Part shown: positions 1 to 8,113 of the stretch, piece after piece | Position numbering within the stretch: position 1 is the stretch's first letter | Layout of the letters: each line of letters begins with the position of its first letter | NCBI GenBank assembly: GCA_035537875.1 | Contig: DATLLJ010000002.1 | Location: 1-64,000, forward strand | Direction: 5' to 3' | DNA from: DATLLJ01 sp035537875 | GTDB lineage: Bacteria > Acidobacteriota > Vicinamibacteria > Vicinamibacterales > CAVVIG01 | DNA length: 64,000 bases | The notes under the pieces: model-generated | Seen by the model: only the letters and a program-made list of their open reading frames with translations | What the model was told of the DNA's origin: nothing | The model's database searches: none | Position numbers and translations under genes: made by a program

Positions 1-45
1 CCCAACCCCTAACCTCCAGCCTCCACCCCCTAGTCCCCCTCTCCA
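1..45. repeat. degenerate heptamer tandem repeat, truncated by window edge
   Basis: The first 45 bases are C/T-rich and built from repeats of the type CCTAACCTCCAGCCTCC. The same words occur at 47199-47214 and 60261-60290, and reverse-complemented (GGAGGTTAG-like) at 13813-13872. The array probably continues beyond the window start. No coding role is visible. Confidence 0.6.
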
Positions 46-72
46 GGTTCACGATACGATCCTCTCACTTAG

Positions 73-1167
73 GTGCCTATCAAAGCGTCCTCTGCCCGCC
101 AGATCCAGAGGCTGATTGTCGACTTGAGCGCCGACCACGTCACCGTTCGGGAGGCCGCGGTTGCTCGTCTCGGCGTTGCCGGGCCTCGTGCCGTGGATGC
201 GCTGCTCGTCCAGCTCGAATCGACCATTTCCTCGAGCGCGCGGACCGGCGCACTTCGCGCCCTCGAAGCCATCGGCGATCCTCGTACGCTGGATCGAGTC
301 CTCGAGGAGATCGACACATCCGACCAGGCCGTCGCCTCGGCTGCCATCTCAGCGGCGCGCGTGTTTCTGTCCGACAAACGTGGTGCAGCGGTGGTGGACC
401 GACTGACGCGCGCCGTTCTGGATCGTTCGCGGGACGAGGCTGTCAGGATCGCCGCGCTCCACGCGCTTCGTGATCTGAAGCTGTCTACACTCGCTCCCTT
501 GCTCGAAGCCTTGGAGCACGATCCGAGCGCGGCCCTTCGGGCTGCCCTCCGATTCGACCCGAGGCCACGTCCCATGGATGTCATTACGGAGGCCGCCGAC
601 CGTACTCTGCCTGACGAACCGGATGAGCTCGCTGAAGCGTTGGCGCACGCGGGCTCCCGCGTAACCTTCTCCCTTCTCCTGAGGGTCATCGAGCGCGTCC
701 GCGATCGCGAGCAGGTGGAGCCGGAAGCGCGACGGCAGAAGTGGACGATGGTACGGGGGCGAGCCCACGTCGCGCTGGCCAATCGTGGGAGCCGCGTCGC
801 GCTCTACGACCTTCGTGAGTCCTTCGAGATCGCCACGTCGCCGCTGCCCGTGGAGTTCCTCGCGGCGCTTCAGCTGATAGGAGGTGCTTCGTGTCTCGAG
901 GCGACTGCGGCGGCTCACGCGCGCGCGGCGCGCAGAGACACCGCGGGCGTCACGGGTGAGCACTGGTGGCGGGATCGTCTTGCCGATGTGTTCCGCGCCA
1001 TCGTCGCCCGCGAACGGTTGACACGCCGGCACACCGTGATGAAGAAGTTGGCCAAGCGCTGGGGCGCGACGCTGGACGAGTTGTGGTCAGTAGGCCTTCG
1101 CGAACCAGGCTTCGGCCTGAGCGGGCCGGTCGCATCGGACACAGGCGCCCGAAGGGGCCGCGGCTGA
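73..1167 (+). CDS. HEAT-repeat protein
   Basis: A 364-residue protein with a GTG start at 73. The sequence is a run of paired amphipathic helices of HEAT type: units such as DHVTVREAAVARLG, GALRALEAIGDPRTLDRVLE and DEAVRIAALHALRDLK recur through about residue 180. The C-terminal part (about 180-340) is still helical and Arg/Ala rich but diverged. There is no signal peptide or membrane segment, so it is probably a cytosolic scaffold or adaptor; no catalytic motif is visible and the partner is unknown. Its 3' end overlaps the 3' end of convergent proS by 81 bases. I am confident of the repeat class, not of any function. Confidence 0.75.
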   Translation: MPIKASSARQIQRLIVDLSADHVTVREAAVARLGVAGPRAVDALLVQLESTISSSARTGALRALEAIGDPRTLDRVLEEIDTSDQAVASAAISAARVFLSDKRGAAVVDRLTRAVLDRSRDEAVRIAALHALRDLKLSTLAPLLEALEHDPSAALRAALRFDPRPRPMDVITEAADRTLPDEPDELAEALAHAGSRVTFSLLLRVIERVRDREQVEPEARRQKWTMVRGRAHVALANRGSRVALYDLRESFEIATSPLPVEFLAALQLIGGASCLEATAAAHARAARRDTAGVTGEHWWRDRLADVFRAIVARERLTRRHTVMKKLAKRWGATLDELWSVGLREPGFGLSGPVASDTGARRGRG

Positions 1168-2544
1168 CAGAGGCATGTTGCGAATCGTCGCCTGCGTGTC
1201 CGCCTTGATCTGTGCCTCGCATTCCGCCGTTCCGCACCATGGAGCCACGACGAATCCTGGGCGCCCTTCCATGACGATCTTGAACTCCGTGTAGTCGTTC
1301 ACGCGCTGCGTGCGCTCCTCGCGAAAGCGAATCGCGCGGTCGAACAGTCCCGTTTGGATTTGATCCAGCAGACCGCGAACGCTCTCGGACAGGCCATCCA
1401 TCGGAATCGACTGCTTCTCGCGAGTGTCGCGGCGAGCGGCGAAAACCGCCGATTTCTCGATGTCCTTTGGACCGATCTCGAGTCGGAGCGGAACGCCACG
1501 CAACTCCCACTCGGCGAATTTCCACCCGGGCGTGTAGGCATCGCGATCGTCGAGCATGACGCGGATGCCGGCGGCGACGAGCTCCCGCTGAATCTGGCGC
1601 GCCTTCGGCAGCACCGTCTCCTGCCAGTTGCCGCGCGGAATCGGGACGATGACGATCTGGTACGGCGCAATGCGCGGAGGGAGAATGAGACCGCTGTCGT
1701 CACCGTGAGTCATGATGACGGCACCGACGAGTCGCGTCGTCACTCCCCAGGAGGTTCCCCAGACGTGCTGTACCGACTTGTCACGAGCCTGGAAGGTGAT
1801 GTCGAACGCCCTGGCGAAGTTCTGTCCCAGGTTGTGCGATGTGCCGGCCTGCAGCGCTCGTCCGTCGCCCATCAGCGCCTCAATCGAGTACGTGCGGAGC
1901 GCCCCGGCAAACTTCTCGCTTTCTGACTTGCGGCCCTTGACAACGGGCATCGCCAGCATCGATTCGCAGACGTTGGCGTAGAGATCGAGAATCTTGAGCG
2001 TTTCCTCTTCGGCCTCCCCTTCCGTTTCATGCGCCGTATGGCCTTCCTGCCAGAGGAACTCCGTCGTGCGCAGGAACGGACGCGTGACCTTCTCCCACCG
2101 GACGACGTTCGCCCACTGATTCAGCAGCATCGGAAGATCGCGCCACGACTGAATCCACTTGGCGTACATCGTCCCGAAAATCGCTTCCGACGTCGGACGG
2201 ACGACCAGCTTTTCCTCCAGCTCTTCGCCGCCGCCGTGCGTCACGTAAGCGACTTGTGGGGCGAACCCTTCCACGTGCTCAGCTTCCTTCGTGAGAAGGC
2301 TTTCGGGAATGAACAGCGGAAAGTAGGCGTTCTGATGGCCGGTGGCTTTGATCTCGGCGTCGAGGCCCCGTTGGATCAACTCCCAGATCGCATAGCCGTA
2401 CGGACGGATCACCATGCAGCCCTTGACGGGCGAGTAGTCCGCCAGCTCTGCCCGGCGCACGACGTCGAGATACCAGCGCGAGAAATCCTGCGAGCGAGGG
2501 GTGATTTCAGTGACGAACGCTTCGGCCTTATCGTTTTTGGACAT
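1087..2544 (-). CDS. proS: proline--tRNA ligase, type 3 (archaeal/eukaryotic-like)
   Basis: A 485-residue class II aminoacyl-tRNA synthetase that charges tRNA-Pro. Class II motif 2 is clear (RTTEFLWQEGHTAHET, about residues 150-165), preceded by VVRPTSEA. It lacks the editing insertion of bacterial-type ProS and instead has the C-terminal zinc-binding extension of the type 3 enzyme, with four cysteines (WCGTAEC and CVRC) and a terminal Tyr. I place the start at the ATG at 2544 (MSKNDKAEAF); a longer reading from 2592 adds an atypical 16-residue leader. It is convergent with the HEAT gene and sits 60 bases downstream of nadB on the same strand. Confidence 0.96.
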   Translation of the reverse strand: MSKNDKAEAFVTEITPRSQDFSRWYLDVVRRAELADYSPVKGCMVIRPYGYAIWELIQRGLDAEIKATGHQNAYFPLFIPESLLTKEAEHVEGFAPQVAYVTHGGGEELEEKLVVRPTSEAIFGTMYAKWIQSWRDLPMLLNQWANVVRWEKVTRPFLRTTEFLWQEGHTAHETEGEAEEETLKILDLYANVCESMLAMPVVKGRKSESEKFAGALRTYSIEALMGDGRALQAGTSHNLGQNFARAFDITFQARDKSVQHVWGTSWGVTTRLVGAVIMTHGDDSGLILPPRIAPYQIVIVPIPRGNWQETVLPKARQIQRELVAAGIRVMLDDRDAYTPGWKFAEWELRGVPLRLEIGPKDIEKSAVFAARRDTREKQSIPMDGLSESVRGLLDQIQTGLFDRAIRFREERTQRVNDYTEFKIVMEGRPGFVVAPWCGTAECEAQIKADTQATIRNMPLSAAAPSGACVRCDRPAQAEAWFAKAY

Positions 2545-2604
2545 GGGACGGTGCAATTCTAGTCTCTTCCCCGCCTGCCCGGGCTGGCGCATTCCCCGGG
2601 GTCG

Positions 2605-4194
2605 TCACGAGTCCTCGCGTCGATCGACGACGTGGATCTTCCAGTGTCGATCGTCGCGGTCTGGAAAGTCGTCGCGGAAATGGCCGCCACGGCTCTCCTG
2701 TCGCCGCAGCGCCGCCTGCGCAATCAGTCGCGCGACGGTGAGCAGGTGCAGTCGTCGCCACGAGTCGAGACTGCGTGCCGACGTTTCGACAGCGGTTAAC
2801 CCTACCGCACTCAGGCGCGTCACCGCGCTCGCCAGCCCGTCCCCAGTGCGGAATAGTCCGGCCGACTGCCACATGAGACGCCGCACGTCTTCGATGGTCA
2901 CGGGCAGGGCCTCCGAACCCGCAGGGCGGGCACCGGAGGGAGTCGGCCCGCCATCGATCCGCGGCTTGAGGGCCCGCGCATCGACACGATCGGCCTTCCC
3001 CATCCCGGCCGCCGCGGCGGGCTGCGTCATCGCGATGCCGGCGCGAGCGCCGAATACGAGGCCTTCCAGCAGTGAGTTACTGGCGAGCCTGTTCGCCCCG
3101 TGCACTCCGGTGCAGGCCACCTCCCCCGCCGCGAACAATCCCGTGAGCGAGGTGCGGCCCCACTCATCGGTTTCGACGCCCCCCATGATGTAATGCGCGG
3201 CCGGACCAACCGGAATCGGATCATGCGCGAGGTCGAGGCCGATGCGACGGCACATTGCCGCGATGGTCGGGAAGCGGCGCGCGACGAACGTGGCATCGAG
3301 GTGTGCGAGCGTGAGGAACACGCCACCGCCGGTGCCGTCCTCTTCACGCACGATGCTGCGCGCAACGACGTCGCGAGGGGCGAGATCTCCGCCTGCGTGG
3401 TACCGGGTCATGAACGACTCGCCTCTGCTGTTCACCAGCCGGGCCCCCTCACCCCTCAGCGCCTCCGAGATGAGAAACCGAGGCGCGGCTGGCAACTTCA
3501 GAGCCGTCGGATGAAACTGGATGAACTCCAGGTCGGCCACGCGCGCCCCAGCGTGATAGGCGAGCGAGATCCCGTCGCCGGTCGCCACGGATGGGTTCGT
3601 CGTTTCGCTGAAGACCTGCCCGGCGCCTCCTGTGGCCAGCAGCGTCGCGGCGGCGCGGAATTCGCGCCGCGTGCCCGACGAATCGAAAAACGCCACGCCG
3701 GCGACACGACTGCCTTCTACCAACAGCTCGGTCACGAGCGCATGGTTGATGGTCTCGACCGAGGAGAGCTCGCTGACGCGTTGCCATAGCGTTCGGCCGA
3801 TCTCGCGTCCCGTCGCATCGCCGGCGTGCAGAACCCGTCGCACGCTGTGCGCTGCCTCGCGACCCAGCGCAGGCCTGCCCTCGTCGTCGCGATCGAAGCG
3901 GGCACCCCATTCGAGCAGCTCGCGCACGTATCGCGGTCCGTCCTCGACGAGCACGCGCACCGCCTCTTCGTCGCACAGCCCATCACCGGCGCGAATCGTA
4001 TCCGCTGCATGGAGAGCGGCGCTGTCGTCGTCTCCAACGGCTGCCGCGATACCACCTTGCGCGTACCCGGTGTTGCTCTCGTCCGGCTCGGACTTGGTCA
4101 GGATGGCTACGCGTCCGGCGGATGCCAGCTCGATGGCGGCGCGCAGCCCGGCGATGCCGCCGCCGACGATGAGGAACTCGATGTCACGCTTCAC
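2605..4194 (-). CDS. nadB: L-aspartate oxidase
   Basis: A 529-residue flavoprotein that oxidises L-aspartate to iminoaspartate, the first step of de novo NAD synthesis. The N-terminal dinucleotide fold VGGGIAGLRAAIELA (about residues 10-24) is followed by NTGYAQGGIAA, HSVRRVLHAGD, FIQFHPTAL and RGEGARLVNSRGESFM. The C-terminal flavin motif GVHGANRLASNSLLEGLVFG marks the succinate dehydrogenase/NadB family, and the absence of a partner iron-sulfur subunit fits NadB. No nadA or nadC lies in the window. It diverges from aroB across only 49 bases. Confidence 0.95.
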   Translation of the reverse strand: MKRDIEFLIVGGGIAGLRAAIELASAGRVAILTKSEPDESNTGYAQGGIAAAVGDDDSAALHAADTIRAGDGLCDEEAVRVLVEDGPRYVRELLEWGARFDRDDEGRPALGREAAHSVRRVLHAGDATGREIGRTLWQRVSELSSVETINHALVTELLVEGSRVAGVAFFDSSGTRREFRAAATLLATGGAGQVFSETTNPSVATGDGISLAYHAGARVADLEFIQFHPTALKLPAAPRFLISEALRGEGARLVNSRGESFMTRYHAGGDLAPRDVVARSIVREEDGTGGGVFLTLAHLDATFVARRFPTIAAMCRRIGLDLAHDPIPVGPAAHYIMGGVETDEWGRTSLTGLFAAGEVACTGVHGANRLASNSLLEGLVFGARAGIAMTQPAAAAGMGKADRVDARALKPRIDGGPTPSGARPAGSEALPVTIEDVRRLMWQSAGLFRTGDGLASAVTRLSAVGLTAVETSARSLDSWRRLHLLTVARLIAQAALRRQESRGGHFRDDFPDRDDRHWKIHVVDRREDS

Positions 4195-4200
4195 GAACGT

Positions 4201-4228
4201 TTGGGGTTGCGACGCGATCAGCTATCCT
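4201..4228 (+). promoter_or_regulatory. possible sigma-70 promoter of aroB
   Basis: In the 49-base nadB/aroB gap, TTGGGG (4201-4206) and TATCCT (4223-4228) are separated by 16 bases. If used, transcription would start near 4235 and give a very short leader before the ATG at 4244. The -35 match is poor, so this is tentative. Confidence 0.3.
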
Positions 4229-4243
4229 AACATTCACCATCAC

Positions 4244-5326
4244 ATGGCATCGGTTCGTATCGACGTCGCCACACCCTCTCGGGCCTACCCGGTAACCATC
4301 GAAGACAATGCCACCGAACGTCTCGGGCAGATCCTGACCGAGCTCAGGGTGCCGGAGCGTGTCTTCATCGTGTCGAGCCCGCTGGTCTGGCGCCTGCACG
4401 GTCGCCGCGTCGCGCGCTCCGTCAACGCCGAATCGATTCTGGTCCCTGACGGCGAGCGTCACAAACAGCTGCTCACGGTGGTCCGCATCTACGACGCGCT
4501 CGTTCGCGCCAACGCCGACCGCGCATCGACGCTCGTGACTTTTGGCGGAGGGGTGATCGGCGATATGGCCGGTTTCGCTGCCGCCACGTATCTGCGAGGC
4601 ATCACGCTCGTGCATGTGCCGACGACGCTGCTGGCGCAGGTCGACAGCGCCATCGGGGGCAAGGTGGGCGTCAACCATCCGCTGGGCAAGAATCTCATCG
4701 GCGCGTTCTATCAGCCGAACGCGGTGGTGATCGACCCGACGGTTCTTGCCACGCTGCCGCGGCGTGAGTTCCGCGCCGGCCTCTACGAGGTCGTCAAATA
4801 CGGCGTCACGTCGAGCCCGTCGCTCTTCGACCGTCTGACTCGCGACCGCACCGCCATCTTCGCACGCGAACAGGAGGTGCTCACGCCGGTGATTGCGGAG
4901 TCCTGCCGCATCAAAGCGAGCGTCGTCTCCGCCGACGAACGCGAGGCGGGGTTGAGACGAATTCTGAACTTCGGGCACACGGCCGGGCACGCCATCGAGG
5001 CGGTGACCAAGTACCGCCGGTACCGGCACGGCGAGGCTGTCGCCTACGGCATGCTCGTCGCTGCCGAGCTGGCAACGGCACGCGGCGCGCTGGCCGAGCG
5101 CGATCAGAAAGCGATCGCCGAGACGATCGCGGGGCTGGGACCGCTGCCGGCCATTGCCGACGTCTCGACGTCGCAGATTCTCGACGCCGTCCGTCACGAC
5201 AAGAAGGTCGTCTCCGGCCGACTGCACTTCGTGCTGCCGACGGCCATCGGTGCAACGACGATCGTCGATGACGTGACGGAGAAGGAAATCCGCGAGGCGC
5301 TCAGGAGGATCGGATTCAGACGCTGA
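4244..5326 (+). CDS. aroB: 3-dehydroquinate synthase
   Basis: A 360-residue NAD- and metal-dependent enzyme that converts DAHP to 3-dehydroquinate, step two of the shikimate pathway. Diagnostic motifs are GGGVIGDMAGFAAATYLRG (about residues 101-119), VPTTLLAQVDSAIGGKVGVN (about 125-144), KNLIGAFYQP, EVVKYG and the metal-binding NFGHTAGHAIE (about 243). The ATG at 4244 opens the expected N-terminus (MASVRIDV); the frame is open far upstream but that part is antisense to nadB. No other aro gene is adjacent. The gene converges on the regulator ending at 5339, only 12 bases away. Confidence 0.96.
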   Translation: MASVRIDVATPSRAYPVTIEDNATERLGQILTELRVPERVFIVSSPLVWRLHGRRVARSVNAESILVPDGERHKQLLTVVRIYDALVRANADRASTLVTFGGGVIGDMAGFAAATYLRGITLVHVPTTLLAQVDSAIGGKVGVNHPLGKNLIGAFYQPNAVVIDPTVLATLPRREFRAGLYEVVKYGVTSSPSLFDRLTRDRTAIFAREQEVLTPVIAESCRIKASVVSADEREAGLRRILNFGHTAGHAIEAVTKYRRYRHGEAVAYGMLVAAELATARGALAERDQKAIAETIAGLGPLPAIADVSTSQILDAVRHDKKVVSGRLHFVLPTAIGATTIVDDVTEKEIREALRRIGFRR

Positions 5327-5338
5327 AGGGAGACACCG

Positions 5339-6766
5339 TCAGTGGGTGTCCAGACCGTAATCCTTCAGCTTGCTCAGAAAGGCTTTCTGGCTGATCTGGA
5401 GCAGCTCGGCCGCGCGCAGCCGGTTCCCGTTGGCTTCGGTCAACGCCTGTTCGATCTTCCGGCGCTCGACTTCGGCGACCACGCGGCGCGTCGCCTCCCC
5501 CAGCGATCCCGAGAGGTCGATTGTCGCCCAGGGGCTCGCGTCTTCGGCGGCGCCGGCCTCGGTGCTGACAACGGGCACGAACGCTAAGCTCAGCTGGCTG
5601 GCGCGGATCGTGTCGCCTTCCGCCAGGATGACTGCACGCTCGATGCAGTTCTGCAGCTCGCGGACATTGCCCGGCCACGAATACTCACGCAGCGCCTGTT
5701 CGGCCGATGGGGTCAGCGTGAGCAGCTTCTTGTTCAGATCGCGGCAGAACCGATCGATGAAGTAGCGCGACAGCAGGGTGATGTCGTCGGGGCGCTCGCG
5801 GAGCGGCGGAATCGTGATGGGAAAGACCGACAGCCGGAAATACAAATCTTCGCGGAACTGACGCGCGGCAACCGCCGCTTTCAGCCCGCGATTGGTCGCC
5901 GCGACGACACGCACGTCGACGCGCAGCGGCACGGTGCCGCCAACGCGTTCGAAGCTTTTCTCTTCGAGCGCGCGCAGGATTTTCGCCTGCAGGGAGAGCG
6001 GCAAATCGCCGATTTCGTCGAGAAAGAGCGTCCCGCGATGCGCGAGCTCGAAGCGTCCTGGCTTGCGCGCGACAGCGCCGGTGAAGGCGCCTTTTTCGTA
6101 GCCGAACAGCTCTGATTCGAGGAGATTTTCAGGGATGGCGGCGCAGTTGATCGCCACGAACGGGCCGTCGGCCCGTTGACTCAGCACGTGCAGCGCCCGG
6201 GCGAAGAGCTCTTTGCCCGTTCCACTCTCGCCTTCAATCAATACCGTCGTGTCGGTCGACGCCGCGCGATGCAGCGAGAGCGACACCTGCTTCAATCGGG
6301 AATCTTCGCCGATGATCTGCGGCGCGCCGCGCCGCTGGGCGAGCTCTTCCTTGAGCAGGAAGTTTTCCGTCGCGAGCCGACGCTGCGCGAGAGCCCGCTC
6401 AACGAGCAACAGCAGATGGTCGGGATCGACGGGCTTGGCCAGGAAGTCGAGGGCGCCCTCCTTCATGGCGGCCACGGCGTCCTGCACGTTCCCGAACGCC
6501 GTCATGACCACCACCGGCAACTCGGCGTCGAGGTCCTTGGCGGCGCGCAGCACCCCCAGGCCATCCCCGTCCGGCAGGCGCAGGTCGGAGAGCACCATGG
6601 CCGGTCGAACCGACTGCAGCGCCGCCAGTGCCTCCGGCTGATCCCGAGCCTCGAGGACAGCGTGCCCCTGCGCCTCCAGAGCATGCCGGAGCATCGCCCG
6701 GAGCGAGTCCTTGTCCTCGACGAGCAGGATTGGAGGGTCGGTTACCTGGCGGGCCCGGACGCTCAC
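5339..6766 (-). CDS. sigma-54-dependent NtrC-family response regulator
   Basis: A 475-residue transcriptional activator with three domains. The receiver (about residues 10-125) has LLVEDKD, the phospho-acceptor Asp in LSDLRLPDGDG, MTAFG and the Lys of LAKPVD. The AAA+ domain (about 145-380) has Walker A GESGTGKE, an intact sigma-54 contact loop GAFTGA and Walker B LFLDEIGDL. A C-terminal Fis-type helix-turn-helix ends at LSKLKDYGLD. The start is a GTG at 6766 that overlaps the upstream stop as GTGA, implying translational coupling to the coiled-coil gene. No kinase is adjacent; the kinase at 31721-32986 is a possible partner by inference only. Confidence 0.93.
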   Translation of the reverse strand: MSVRARQVTDPPILLVEDKDSLRAMLRHALEAQGHAVLEARDQPEALAALQSVRPAMVLSDLRLPDGDGLGVLRAAKDLDAELPVVVMTAFGNVQDAVAAMKEGALDFLAKPVDPDHLLLLVERALAQRRLATENFLLKEELAQRRGAPQIIGEDSRLKQVSLSLHRAASTDTTVLIEGESGTGKELFARALHVLSQRADGPFVAINCAAIPENLLESELFGYEKGAFTGAVARKPGRFELAHRGTLFLDEIGDLPLSLQAKILRALEEKSFERVGGTVPLRVDVRVVAATNRGLKAAVAARQFREDLYFRLSVFPITIPPLRERPDDITLLSRYFIDRFCRDLNKKLLTLTPSAEQALREYSWPGNVRELQNCIERAVILAEGDTIRASQLSLAFVPVVSTEAGAAEDASPWATIDLSGSLGEATRRVVAEVERRKIEQALTEANGNRLRAAELLQISQKAFLSKLKDYGLDTH

Positions 6767-7368
6767 CGCAGCCAACCGGCCGGAACGCCGGCGCGGCGCG
6801 CTTCTTCCTGCAGATCGGCCAGCGCTTTCGTGTCGTCCGCAAGCTGCTTGTTGACCCGGTCCAAGTCGGCGAGGGTGTTCTGCCGGTCGGTCGCCAGACT
6901 CGCCTGCTGGAGCGGATCGGCCTGGTTGGTATATTCGTTCGCGAGCGCGTTGATACGCGACTGCAGTGCCGTGGCAAACGACCGATTTCGAGCGATCTGG
7001 TCCTCCAGCGCCTTGACGCGACCAGACCAGTACGCCTGATCCCTGGTTGCGGGTTCCGTCGAGCCTTCGGTCGCGCCGTCGGTCTTCTTCTCCGACGCCT
7101 CAGCGTCAGCCTTCTGATCTTTGTCCGCCCCACTTTCACTCGGCGCCGTGCCATCGTCGACGGCCCCAAAGAGTGTCGCTGGAGGCGGACTGATCGGCGG
7201 CACGCTGCCGAGGTCGTCGTTGGTAAGGACCTTCGAGGGCTGCTTGACTTCCTTTCGGCGCTCCTCTTCCTTCCGCGCGACGTCCGCCAGGGACTGCGCG
7301 GCAGCTATTGAAAGCGTGCCCGATACCAGGACAACTGCAAAGGCAATGATGGGCAATTTCGTATGCAT
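6763..7368 (-). CDS. secreted coiled-coil protein of unknown function
   Basis: A 201-residue protein starting at ATG 7368 (MHTKLPIIAFAVVLVSG), giving an N-terminal signal peptide with a likely cleavage after AAA near residue 25. After it comes a charged stretch (RKEEERRKEVKQPSKV), a low-complexity Asp/Ser/Pro linker, and a C-terminal predicted coiled coil (about residues 120-195; RVKALEDQIARNRSFATAL, DRVNKQLADDTKALADLQEE). I do not recognise a family. It is coupled by a GTGA overlap to the NtrC-type regulator, so an envelope role linked to that regulon is a guess. Confidence 0.8.
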   Translation of the reverse strand: MHTKLPIIAFAVVLVSGTLSIAAAQSLADVARKEEERRKEVKQPSKVLTNDDLGSVPPISPPPATLFGAVDDGTAPSESGADKDQKADAEASEKKTDGATEGSTEPATRDQAYWSGRVKALEDQIARNRSFATALQSRINALANEYTNQADPLQQASLATDRQNTLADLDRVNKQLADDTKALADLQEEARRAGVPAGWLR

Positions 7369-7415
7369 GGTTCTGCAGTCTGTCTTATCGGCTCGAGAAC
7401 GGGCGTCCGTGAGGC

Positions 7416-8075
7416 CTACGGATGACTCAGCAGGCGCCACGAGAGAACCCGCACGGCTCGAGGCGTGCCGATTCGCGTCAACGTCGTCCCAATGACCTGG
7501 TGCACGCCTCGCGGGCCGAAGGCCTCGGCTCGTAACTGTATCGTCCCTGCGCCCGGATTGGTCGCATCGATGCCGTCCTGCATGGGATCGTCGTCGTTTT
7601 CCGCCGGATCATCGGCGACCAGAACCACGACGTACTGCGGGGAATCGCTGGCCGGCAGCCACGAACTCAAGCGACCGTAGGCAAACAGGCGCCAGTTCGG
7701 GTTGTTGGCTCCCCACGGTCGCTCGGATGTAACGGCGTTCAAGTCCGATTGGGTGCACGAGGCTGGCTTGCGGCAGTTCAACAAGTTCCGCGAGCGATCG
7801 AGATCCAGGTTGAAGCCGTCGGCCAGCGTACGGACTCCGGATGGGGGGCCGTCGACGAACGTCGATTGCGTGAGGCCCCCGAGCACCGAGTTCCAGTCCG
7901 CAATGACCGCCAGATCGTCGGTGGCGCGCTGGAGCGCCGCATCCGCCGCATACTGCCCGTCGAGGCTCTCACGGAAGTTCGAGGCAATGAGAGTCTCGGA
8001 CGTCGTAGTCAACACCAGCGCCGCTCCGAGCGCCGACATCAACAGCATCGACAACAGCGCGACAATGAATCCCAT
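7416..8075 (-). CDS. PilX-like minor pilin
   Basis: A 219-residue protein with an N-terminal hydrophobic helix (FIVALLSMLLMSALGAALVL) followed by TTTSETLIASNFR and YAADAALQRA, the signature of PilX minor pilins (N-methylated helix, then an Asn-Phe-Arg and tyrosine/alanine-rich segment). PilX proteins normally start with a longer ERG-type leader; here only Met-Gly precedes the Phe when the ATG at 8075 is used, and no start codon lies further upstream in the open frame. It is the last gene of the minus-strand minor-pilin operon, 38 bases after pilW. Role: priming or tip component of the type IV pilus, by family. Confidence 0.75.
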   Translation of the reverse strand: MGFIVALLSMLLMSALGAALVLTTTSETLIASNFRESLDGQYAADAALQRATDDLAVIADWNSVLGGLTQSTFVDGPPSGVRTLADGFNLDLDRSRNLLNCRKPASCTQSDLNAVTSERPWGANNPNWRLFAYGRLSSWLPASDSPQYVVVLVADDPAENDDDPMQDGIDATNPGAGTIQLRAEAFGPRGVHQVIGTTLTRIGTPRAVRVLSWRLLSHP

Positions 8076-8113
8076 CGTTGCTCCTACGCCTGGGGACCAG
8101 CCCGCAGCGCAGC

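Noticed and set aside
3632..4243. Upstream extension of the aroB frame
   Set aside because: The extension is antisense to nadB; the ATG at 4244 gives the usual AroB N-terminus and length.
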